From CAZMCH01 sp964564735 (GTDB lineage: Bacteria; Poribacteria; DTPJ01), in NCBI GenBank assembly GCA_964564735.1, contig CAZMCH010000104.1, positions 1 to 14,322 on the forward strand: DNA of 14,322 nucleotides, read 5' to 3'. The translations under genes were made by a program, and so were the position numbers. Below, one piece after another: positions 6,590-13,397 of the stretch; positions within the stretch are counted from its first letter, which is position 1; each line of letters begins with the position of its first letter. Below the pieces are notes generated by a model, which was not told the origin of the DNA, did no database searches, and saw only the letters and a program-made list of their open reading frames with translations.

Positions 6590-7221
6590 ACTATCTTTTG
6601 CATTTGCTCCCAATTATCCTCAACGCTTTTGCCATTAAATAAGTATGAGCCGACATTAAGAATATCAACACCTGCTTTAATAAGATCGGGACCTGTTTCT
6701 GGATTGACTCCGCCATCAACTTCTATAATAAGATCATTTTTGATAGCTTTTATGGCACGAACTTTATCAAGTGTTTCAGGAATAAAGCTTTGTCCCTGAA
6801 AGCCCGGATTAACGCCCATTACAAGCACAATATCCACAATATTAAGGAATGGTTGGATTTTTTCAATTGGAGTCGGAGGATTAATGGCAATTCCTGGTTC
6901 CATGTTTAATTTTCTGATATTGTTTATCGTTTCAAGAGCATCTTCGCTACACTCTATATGGAATATTGCCCTTGATGCTCCCATCTCTGCAAAAGGTTCT
7001 ATATATTCACTAGGTCTCTTAACCATCAAGTGCATTTCTAACTTTGCCTTGGTCACAAGATTTTTTAGCTCATCAACTTTAACACTTATATTAGGAACAA
7101 GCTCATTATCCATAATGTCTATTTGAATAATATCAGTTAAATTCTCAAGAATCCTTATTTTTCTCTCAAGTTCCTCATAATTCTTTGTTAATACTGACGG
7201 AACGACACTTTTTATAGCCAT
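6577..7221 (-). CDS. rpe: Ribulose-phosphate 3-epimerase-like TIM-barrel protein
   Basis: The 214-residue product has the fold signatures of ribulose-phosphate 3-epimerase, which interconverts D-ribulose 5-phosphate and D-xylulose 5-phosphate. It shows PSVL (8-11), DIMDNELVPN (35-44), MHLMVKRP (63-70), NPPTP (114-118), MGVNPGFQGQSFI (135-147), the phosphate-binding VDGGV (168-172) and NVGS (189-192). Catalytic aspartates D35 and D169 and metal ligand H64 are present. The first metal-ligand histidine (HxDxMDG in the family) is Q33 here, so metal binding or substrate may differ. The start at 7221 is chosen over an in-frame ATG at 7278 for two reasons: GGAGG (7227-7231) sits five bases upstream, and the longer form would add 19 residues not found in the family and overlap the DUF362 gene. 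It is the last gene of the minus-strand block, 23 bases after DUF362. Confidence 0.85.
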   Translation of the reverse strand: MAIKSVVPSVLTKNYEELERKIRILENLTDIIQIDIMDNELVPNISVKVDELKNLVTKAKLEMHLMVKRPSEYIEPFAEMGASRAIFHIECSEDALETINNIRKLNMEPGIAINPPTPIEKIQPFLNIVDIVLVMGVNPGFQGQSFIPETLDKVRAIKAIKNDLIIEVDGGVNPETGPDLIKAGVDILNVGSYLFNGKSVEDNWEQMQKIVREN

Positions 7222-7226
7222 ATTTT

Positions 7227-7231
7227 CCTCC
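7227..7231 (-). promoter_or_regulatory. Ribosome-binding site that fixes the epimerase start
   Basis: On the minus strand this reads GGAGG, followed by AAAAT and the ATG at 7221-7219. It is a full-strength Shine-Dalgarno sequence at good spacing. It argues against the upstream in-frame ATG at 7278, which lies inside the end of the DUF362 gene. Confidence 0.8.
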
Positions 7232-7244
7232 AAAAAGCCAAATT

Positions 7245-8174
7245 TTATGCGACTGACGATGGCATAAATTCTTTCCAACGTATCTGAGTTTCATAGCTTG
7301 AATGTGGAACAAAATGGGTTATTACATCATCAATCTTATCACCAATGATCTCTATATTTTCAAGATTGGCATTTCCTAGTTTCTGCTGATCACCATAAAA
7401 AAGGTATCCGATCTCAAGGGGTTCAAATCCCATTGCTTTTGCACATACAGAATCTGCTGAAATAAAATCCTCGCTTGCAATCGCTATTCCGAGATATTTT
7501 TCATCACCTCGCACAGGACCATTGCCCTCCATGCCAATATATCCATCAATAACGCTAATGTGGGGGGGAATCATCTTGGCAAGGCGTATAAGGTTTTGAG
7601 GCAGTATCTCAACTTCGGAGATTAGCACTCGATCTGAATGACTGTTGACACCGTGCATCTTGACTTTATCTTCCAGAGCAAGCGCACCCATCATGTTTTT
7701 CCATGCACCTGTAATAATGACTGTATCGTGTGTCTTGGCTACTGCAACTGATATTCTACATTTGCTTTCTGATAGCCTTTTTGATAATTTTACTTTGACT
7801 TCTTCATAATTCTTATTTAAAAGATATCCATCAATCCATTCATCTTCGTCAGCAGGATTAGATAAAGATACATCATATTCATTAGCAAGAACATCATATC
7901 CAAGACGTTTATATGATTCAAAATGTTCGGAATCTCTGCAAGTTTCCGCAATCATTGTAGATTCAGGTGATAGCTGTGATAAGAAATCAAGCACCCCCCT
8001 AAGAGCATCTACGTTGGTGCATGAAAGGGGAACTGAACTTGATAAACAATTCGGCTTGAGAATAACATCCTGACCATCTATCTTTGATGTTATGTCATCT
8101 TTAATTAACTCAAGGGCTTTTCGGATATTATCTTGTCTATTATCGCCCTTGACAAGTGCTACTCTACTCTTCAT
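7245..8174 (-). CDS. DUF362 domain-containing protein
   Basis: The 309-residue protein matches the DUF362 family. It has the early strand VILKPN (37-42), then AKTHD (146-150) with WKNMMGAL (158-165), VIDGYIGMEGNGPVRGD (208-224) and a SADSVCAKAMGF segment (239-250). Many family members carry a ferredoxin-like 4Fe-4S domain; no CxxCxxC clusters are present here, so this is the short form. The family has no firmly established reaction, and its members are often found near redox or cofactor genes. It has no signal peptide and is probably cytoplasmic. GGAG on the minus strand lies about ten bases before the ATG. The gene is 27 bases after the mannose-1-phosphate guanylyltransferase gene and 23 before the epimerase. 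It contains two G/C homopolymer runs (7562-7568 and 7993-7998) that stand out in AT-rich sequence. Confidence 0.82.
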   Translation of the reverse strand: MKSRVALVKGDNRQDNIRKALELIKDDITSKIDGQDVILKPNCLSSSVPLSCTNVDALRGVLDFLSQLSPESTMIAETCRDSEHFESYKRLGYDVLANEYDVSLSNPADEDEWIDGYLLNKNYEEVKVKLSKRLSESKCRISVAVAKTHDTVIITGAWKNMMGALALEDKVKMHGVNSHSDRVLISEVEILPQNLIRLAKMIPPHISVIDGYIGMEGNGPVRGDEKYLGIAIASEDFISADSVCAKAMGFEPLEIGYLFYGDQQKLGNANLENIEIIGDKIDDVITHFVPHSSYETQIRWKEFMPSSVA

Positions 8175-8201
8175 TTTCTTAACTCCATTTTTATAGTTAC
8201 C

Positions 8202-9259
8202 TTATTGTTTCTGTATTAGGGCTTTTATATCATCAATGCGGTCTTTTGGGCATACAAGCAAACCATTTGGTGTATTAATTATTATCAATCCCTGAATTCC
8301 AATAGTCGTTACTGGTATATTCGGGCTATATACGATACACTCGTCTGAGTCTAGGTTGATATATTCCCCAAGGTAAGAATTATTATTGCTATCAGAATTC
8401 CATGTTTCGGCAACTTCCACCCATGTTCCCATGTCATTCCAATCCATATCAGCAGGAATAACAAGCATATTTTTGTATTTTTCCATAATAGCATAGTCTA
8501 TGGAAATGTTTGGCATTTTAGGATATAGTCTTTCTATAACCTCTAATTCATTTGGCGTACCAATGTAGCCTTCAATCTCAGATAGAATATTATAAACATT
8601 AGGAACAAGATCATGAATCAGCTCGAACAATAGCGAAACAGGAAATATATAAATTCCGCTATTCCATAGATAAACTCCGCTATTGAAGAATTCTAATGCT
8701 TTTTTTTCATCTGGCTTCTCTGTAAACCCCAAAGACTCAAAAGCTTCCACATCATTTCCATAAAAAATTTTTTTGCCAATATGTATATAGCCAAATCTTG
8801 TTGCAGGAAAGCTAGGTTTTATACCTAATGTTATTATGGTATTATATCTTTGCGCTGACTCTACCGCCAATACCATGATTTTTTGAAATAATTTATCGTT
8901 TTTTATTAACTGCTCACCGGGCATACTTATTATTATTGCAGATGAATCCTGTTTTTTGATATATAAGCTTGATAATCCTANNNNNNNNNNGCCAGCGTCC
9001 CTTTGGGTAAAGGCTCAAGAATGATGTTATTTTCAGGCAAATTTTGCGCCTGTTGGTATAATGACTCTTTGTGATTCTTTCCTGCTGATATATATATTTT
9101 TTCCTTTGAAGTTACTTTTTCAACTCTAATTATCGTTCTCTGAAGCAAAGATAAATTTGAATTATCAAAGCTTAAAAATGCCTTTGGAGTATTATTCGCT
9201 GTTAGGGGCCAAAGCCTTGTTCCAAGACCTCCTGCTAGTATCAATGCAAATACTGACAT
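8202..9259 (-). CDS. manC: Mannose-1-phosphate guanylyltransferase, interrupted by an assembly gap
   Basis: This is one gene, split in the assembly by 10 N at 8981-8990. The N-terminal part carries the nucleotidyltransferase signature LILAGGLGTRLWPL and a PKAFL segment. It continues to ILEPLPKGTLA, the family's EPxxRNTAPA region. After the gap, GLSSLYIKKQ and SAIIISMPGEQLI continue the same fold, followed by FTEKP, YLWNSGIYIF, SIDYAIMEK, DMDWNDMGTW and LLVCPKDR, all typical of GDP-mannose pyrophosphorylases. The enzyme makes GDP-mannose from mannose 1-phosphate and GTP for glycan synthesis. The total is about 350 residues, the single-domain form without a phosphomannose isomerase domain. The canonical PxDH motif reads PGEQ here. 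The methionine of that motif (codon at 8924) is internal and not a start. With exactly 10 unknown bases the two halves are out of frame, so the true gap is probably shorter (about 5 or 8 bases). Confidence 0.88.
8981..8990. other. Assembly gap (10 N)
   Basis: Ten undetermined bases lie within manC. The flanking codons require a missing length of 3k+2 bases to restore the frame (the right flank ends with an incomplete GCN alanine codon, the left flank resumes with NTA before GGA). The N count is therefore a placeholder and not a measured length. Confidence 0.95.
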
Positions 9260-9292
9260 AATATCAATCTTTCTGGTGATGTGATTATTATA

Positions 9293-10018
9293 CTATGATT
9301 CAAGAGTAATAGAACGTATTTCTCCGCTTTTTACTTCTATTGGAACGGATATTACTGGAAGCGTTGCGTTAGGAGTATTAAGTTTAATACTTACATTAGA
9401 ATATATCCCCGGTGGAACAAATTCCACGAATATTTCGCCATCGTCTAATACTTTTGCAGAATAAGGCGTCCCATCAATATATACAATCGTCTTTGTAACA
9501 GTGCGAATATTAATATCGGTTTCAGTAGTCCTTAGATCAATCATAAATTCGCCGTCTGAATTCTTTTCTGGAACTCTTGGAACACCGTTGACATAAACAA
9601 CTATCTCAAACTCTCCATACAGAGTTCCAAGTTTATTCGTAGGTATTGTTGCGCTTATAGCACCAAGAAGCTTAACTTTAATTTCTCCGAGTTCCTCTTT
9701 TGTATCTTTACTAACGTTAATAGGAAAGTCCGTTTGAATATAAGGGCTTTTTTGTATTTGAACAACGTAATTTCCGGGAATTATATTATCAATTTTAAAC
9801 TTGCCATTAATATCAGAAACAGTAGAAACAGATTCTTTTCCCCTTAATATTACCTCCGACATATTCACATCTGTTGATGGTTCAGGGATTATTTTTCCTG
9901 ATATTGTGCTTGAGCCAACAGAATCAGGAACATAAGGGTCATCAAAACCACATCCAGAAATATAAATTATCGCAAAAATAAATATAATTGAAATATATAA
10001 ATACCTATAATACGTCAT
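9293..10018 (-). CDS. Lipoprotein with carboxypeptidase-regulatory-like domain
   Basis: The 241-residue product begins with a hydrophobic signal (about residues 5-20) and a lipobox ending ISGC, giving lipidated C23. It is therefore exported and anchored to a membrane. After a short acidic linker, residues about 37-115 form a carboxypeptidase-regulatory-like beta-sandwich, with SGKIIPEP, a DINGKFKIDNIIPGNY segment (69-84) and a closing strand EIKVKLL. The remaining 120 residues appear to be one or two more beta-rich domains with no family I can name. They contain two YVNG/YIDG-type turns and end in an acidic strand. Such proteins commonly act in surface adhesion or envelope assembly; the role here is unknown. 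GGAAG precedes the ATG, and the gene lies 14 bases after the discoidin lipoprotein gene, so the two are probably co-translated and may work together. Confidence 0.78.
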   Translation of the reverse strand: MTYYRYLYISIIFIFAIIYISGCGFDDPYVPDSVGSSTISGKIIPEPSTDVNMSEVILRGKESVSTVSDINGKFKIDNIIPGNYVVQIQKSPYIQTDFPINVSKDTKEELGEIKVKLLGAISATIPTNKLGTLYGEFEIVVYVNGVPRVPEKNSDGEFMIDLRTTETDINIRTVTKTIVYIDGTPYSAKVLDDGEIFVEFVPPGIYSNVSIKLNTPNATLPVISVPIEVKSGEIRSITLES

Positions 10019-10032
10019 TTATTTCACTTCCA

Positions 10033-11226
10033 TTATTGTAAATCCATACTGGTTATTTTCCAGTATCCCGAATCTTTTGAGAGCATAAAAACAATGTTTC
10101 CAGAACTTATGTTTAAATCTTGCTGAGAGCTATATTTGGCAGTTGCAGTAGCGTCGTTTATATCCACCTTTATTTGAATATTGCTGAGTTTAATATTAAG
10201 ATTCTGATATTGTGAAAAAATAGCCTCGAGTCTATTTTTTAAGTCCGAAGCAACTTCACCATTTCTTAGGTATCGAGGCGATATACTAGCCATAGCCATA
10301 TTTACATCTTTTTTGTTATATCCATCAATATAATTGTCTATTATTGTTTGTATTTCCGCAACTGCGTTTGCATCACGAATTGATGAAACTACTTTAGCCT
10401 GCTCAAATTCAGTTGTATCTGCCTTTTCATATCCATAGACTTCTATTTCAGCGATTCTGATAGTTCCCAATGTATATTGATAGTAGCCACGCCTGACGCT
10501 TTTGCTATCATTTGTCCACTTTATAATAAAACGAACCCTTTGTGTTCTAATAGGCTGAAATCTGAGATTAATGATTCCTTTTTCGTTATCTTGTATTGAA
10601 TTTGTGGCTTTACCTTTACCTTTGCCTAGCATTTCCACCAAAGCCCAGCTTTTCGCTGAATCTGACCAATATTGCAGTGTCAAATCAGACACCCCAAACT
10701 TGCTTGCTGGATATTTTTTCGAATCAACGGTATAGACAACTGCCCTATTTATTGTTTTTTCATCGGGGAAATCAACGACAATCCAGCCCATTGCTGTATC
10801 AACATTTCCATATCTTGTCTGTGTTCTTAGCCCACGCCAAGACGGATTATTAGCGTCAATCTGAGACTGGTCATTTTGATCGTCATTGCGGTTTCTCATT
10901 TGTTCCATAACAACAACAGGGTCTTCGACTCCATAACCTACATACTCGCCTCTTGCATAGAATCCCTCGTATTGAACTTCCCAGCCCTCTCCCTGATCCC
11001 AATTATCAGACGAGGTTATACCATCAATCAGAATAGAAGCGGGACGGTCTGGATTTTCCTGCGAAACAGAAACCATTGCGCCACTATTGGCAGATGCTAG
11101 ATTAACCAAGCCTTTGGTTTCCAATCCGCCTTCTTTTACAAAATCTACAATTGATTTTCTTGCAGAACATCCAAAGACAAAGACTATACAAAACATTAAT
11201 ATAATTATATAGGAAAATTTCCTCAT
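10033..11226 (-). CDS. Lipoprotein with discoidin (F5/8 type C) and NTF2-like domains
   Basis: The 397-residue protein has a type II signal peptide with lipobox VFGC and lipidated C20. Residues about 41-266 form an F5/8 type C (discoidin) galactose-binding-like domain. It shows VNLASANSGA, a DG..SSDNWDQG region (69-79), GWIVVDF (147-153), VSDLTLQYW, and a final IRIAEIEVYGYE (256-267). A polar insertion rich in Asn, Asp, Gln and Arg (about 83-143) sits inside that domain. Residues about 283-397 look like an NTF2/SnoaL-like alpha+beta cone: a helix with YIDGYNKKD, a run of strands, and a closing GYWKITSMDL. Discoidin domains typically bind carbohydrates or lipids. I infer a membrane-anchored, surface or periplasmic glycan-binding protein. 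It sits between a beta-barrel gene and another lipoprotein gene. The NTF2-like assignment is less certain than the discoidin one. Confidence 0.78.
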   Translation of the reverse strand: MRKFSYIIILMFCIVFVFGCSARKSIVDFVKEGGLETKGLVNLASANSGAMVSVSQENPDRPASILIDGITSSDNWDQGEGWEVQYEGFYARGEYVGYGVEDPVVVMEQMRNRNDDQNDQSQIDANNPSWRGLRTQTRYGNVDTAMGWIVVDFPDEKTINRAVVYTVDSKKYPASKFGVSDLTLQYWSDSAKSWALVEMLGKGKGKATNSIQDNEKGIINLRFQPIRTQRVRFIIKWTNDSKSVRRGYYQYTLGTIRIAEIEVYGYEKADTTEFEQAKVVSSIRDANAVAEIQTIIDNYIDGYNKKDVNMAMASISPRYLRNGEVASDLKNRLEAIFSQYQNLNIKLSNIQIKVDINDATATAKYSSQQDLNISSGNIVFMLSKDSGYWKITSMDLQ

Positions 11227-11257
11227 TTAAACATCACTCACTTTGGAAATATAATTA

Positions 11258-12511
11258 CTAAAAAGAAAGATTAAGCGAAACAGCGTGCCAATTGGTAATC
11301 TCATCACCATAAAAGGCATAATCCATGTCCAAAAAGAATAGCTGAATACCAGCCCCTAAAGTCAAAAATCCGTTATTATTACCAACTCTACCAGATATTG
11401 ATATTAAACTTAAAGGTTTCCAGATCAATTCAACACCGACACGAGGTCTTGGATTATCACTGCCAATTCCAGTATAATCACCTGAAACTATCAAATCTAT
11501 CATAGGAATATTAGGTTTCGGTATTTTTGCAACATTAACAGCCATAGAGGCATTAAAAAGCCTTTTTAGTGTTTCATCTTCTACATCATCATATTCTATT
11601 TTGCCCAAAAGGTTACGACAAGACACCCCAACTTTGATTACATCATCAAGCATCGAAGTCATTACTCCGCTATCAACACAAAAGCCAGAACCAAATAACA
11701 TGCTTGATATTGGATCATTTGGATCAAAAAATCTATTCTCAAAATCATCTGCTGTGCCTTTAATATCATCTTGTCCCCTTGTATTAATAAGGTCGGCAAA
11801 ATACATTGGATTATTTTCATTTGTTAGAATATCTCTCTCAATCCTTTTGGCATTTAGCCCCAAAGACAGCGTTAATGATGGCTGTATCGGAAAACATATT
11901 GCCGAACTAATTCCGTAAACTCTTTCTGATATTATCTTGTAGAATATTTCATCATCAAGCATATCTATAACAAAATTGCCCCAATCAAGACCTCTTTTTC
12001 TAACATCAATCTGCGCCCCAACCCATTCATGAGCCATAGCACCAACTGTAACACCGTAATCTCCAATGTGAAGGGGAAGCATTACACGAATAGGAACAGC
12101 AATATCTAATCCCAACTGTCCATCTATAAGCCTTTGAAGTTTATTCATCAATCTTTGTCTTTCGTCACTTAGACTTGGGTCACCAAGGGGATTAGAACTG
12201 TCACCGATTCGATCAATATCATCTAAAACATCATTTATATCTTTTGTTTCGTTATAAAATACTTCTGTTGGAATTACCCTTACAGGCTGTAAATCAAGAC
12301 GAAATTTGCGGATTGATGTAAGCCCTGATGGATTATAATAAAAAGCATCTCCATCATCAGAAACCGCCCCAAAAGCATTTCCCATGCCCATAGCTCTGAC
12401 ACCACGATATTGAAAGTCCCAGTTTTCAGTGTTGGCTGAAATATTATTAGTTTGAGCAAATAATATTATAAAAACAAGAACAAATATTAAATATCCATTG
12501 CTAATACGCAT
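11258..12511 (-). CDS. PorV/TraF-like outer-membrane beta-barrel protein
   Basis: The 417-residue product has a signal peptide (hydrophobic residues about 7-20, likely cleavage near ISA at 24-26). The mature N-terminus, RGVRAMGMGNAFGAVSDDGD followed by AFYYNPSGL (37-64), is the hallmark of the PorV/UPF0164/TraF_2 group of FadL-like outer-membrane barrels. The rest alternates polar and hydrophobic residues, with repeated glycine-rich strands such as LTLSLGLNAK and VGVELIWKPL. The chain ends in aromatic phenylalanine (SLNLSF), the usual barrel-assembly signal. An Asp/Asn-rich loop (about 248-272) might bind metal. Relatives include the type IX secretion shuttle PorV and proteins of unknown function, so the precise role is open. 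The ATG lies three bases after the upstream lipoprotein stop, and GGGGG (12518-12522) serves as the ribosome-binding site. Confidence 0.75.
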   Translation of the reverse strand: MRISNGYLIFVLVFIILFAQTNNISANTENWDFQYRGVRAMGMGNAFGAVSDDGDAFYYNPSGLTSIRKFRLDLQPVRVIPTEVFYNETKDINDVLDDIDRIGDSSNPLGDPSLSDERQRLMNKLQRLIDGQLGLDIAVPIRVMLPLHIGDYGVTVGAMAHEWVGAQIDVRKRGLDWGNFVIDMLDDEIFYKIISERVYGISSAICFPIQPSLTLSLGLNAKRIERDILTNENNPMYFADLINTRGQDDIKGTADDFENRFFDPNDPISSMLFGSGFCVDSGVMTSMLDDVIKVGVSCRNLLGKIEYDDVEDETLKRLFNASMAVNVAKIPKPNIPMIDLIVSGDYTGIGSDNPRPRVGVELIWKPLSLISISGRVGNNNGFLTLGAGIQLFFLDMDYAFYGDEITNWHAVSLNLSF

Positions 12512-12514
12512 TCT

Positions 12515-13363
12515 TTACCCCCTTGGTCTGGCTGTATAAGTGAATCCCCATGTTATAGCATTCTCCTGCAAAATTTCCTCAAATCGTTCTATTTCCTTAT
12601 TAAAATCCTGAAGTGCTTTCTTTAAGTCTGGTGAGTAATCACTCAACAGAAGAATCGCTTGCTCAAAGTGCCACATAGCAGAATAGATATAAGGAGGTCC
12701 CTCGACTGAAGAAGTCTGGGGCAAGATACTCACTGAAGCTGGCTTAACTAATGCGTTGCTTATCAAATCGACAGCATCAATAATTGCTTGGCGTTCTTTT
12801 TCTGTAAATGCAGTAGGATATTCCATAGGATTCTTAATCGCGTCTAATTTTGCTTTTGTTTTGCTTGATATTCCATAAGTGAACCATTCACCCATATTGG
12901 CGTTAGGATCGTAGGTCAATATGAAAGTTGTTTCTGGATCATCTGATAAAAGAAGCCTTGATATTGCCTCAAGTATATAAGCTAATCCAAGATAAAAATG
13001 CACAATACCACGATCACTGAGGGAACCAATTGGCGCAAGAGAAGGTGCAAGCGATGCTTCTTGCTCAATCTCAGATAAGACTATATTAAGCTGTCCAATT
13101 GCTTTTTGTAGATTTTCTTGCTTGTCCTTACTTGCTAATTCATTGGGTTGAGGTATAAAATCTTCTGGTTTGGTTAGCATACTTGGGTCTCCAAATGAAG
13201 TTTCCACACCTGCCAAATTGAGATACATTTTCGCTTGCTTTAATGCTTCATCAGCTTTGGCCGTTGAACCAATATTAGTTTCTGGTTCTTCTCGATCTGA
13301 GCATCCAACTAACAAGCCAAGTATTAAGGTAAATATTAACAATAAACTTAACCTATAAATCAT
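12515..13363 (-). CDS. Helical lipoprotein of unknown function
   Basis: The product (282 residues from the chosen start) has a type II signal peptide with lipobox LVGC and lipidated C21. The mature part is acidic and mostly alpha-helical. Segments such as KADEALKQAKMYLNLAG, VHFYLGLAYILEAISRLLL and YSAMWHFEQAILLL look like degenerate tetratricopeptide-like helical pairs, but I recognise no family. The start at 13363 is preferred to an in-frame ATG at 13420. It has AGGGGGGG five bases upstream and gives a normal lipoprotein signal directly at the N-terminus, whereas the longer form would put 19 extra residues in front and overlap the permease gene. It is followed after three bases by the beta-barrel gene, so the two are likely translationally coupled. 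A role as a periplasmic partner of the barrel is plausible but unproven. Confidence 0.72.
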   Translation of the reverse strand: MIYRLSLLLIFTLILGLLVGCSDREEPETNIGSTAKADEALKQAKMYLNLAGVETSFGDPSMLTKPEDFIPQPNELASKDKQENLQKAIGQLNIVLSEIEQEASLAPSLAPIGSLSDRGIVHFYLGLAYILEAISRLLLSDDPETTFILTYDPNANMGEWFTYGISSKTKAKLDAIKNPMEYPTAFTEKERQAIIDAVDLISNALVKPASVSILPQTSSVEGPPYIYSAMWHFEQAILLLSDYSPDLKKALQDFNKEIERFEEILQENAITWGFTYTARPRG

Positions 13364-13368
13364 AATAA

Positions 13369-13376
13369 CCCCCCCT
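13369..13376 (-). promoter_or_regulatory. Poly-G ribosome-binding site deciding the lipoprotein start
   Basis: On the minus strand this reads AGGGGGGG, then TTATT and the ATG at 13363. Seven consecutive G in an AT-rich genome is unusual for a Shine-Dalgarno site. It supports 13363 as the start. Slippage in the tract would change its length or spacing and so could tune translation. Confidence 0.6.
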
Positions 13377-13397
13377 ATAAACAGATATGCAAAATAA

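Noticed and set aside
7222..7278. Longer N-terminus for the epimerase, starting at an ATG at 7278
   Set aside because: The extra 19 residues are not part of the family and lie inside the end of the DUF362 gene; a strong GGAGG precedes the ATG at 7221.
8202..8924. A separate gene starting at the methionine codon at 8924
   Set aside because: The coding frame continues upstream to the N run with clear family similarity (SLYIKKQ, SAIIIS), so this is an internal methionine of manC.
10596..11100. Plus-strand open frames opposite the discoidin lipoprotein gene
   Set aside because: They are antisense to a clear lipoprotein gene and have no recognisable protein features.
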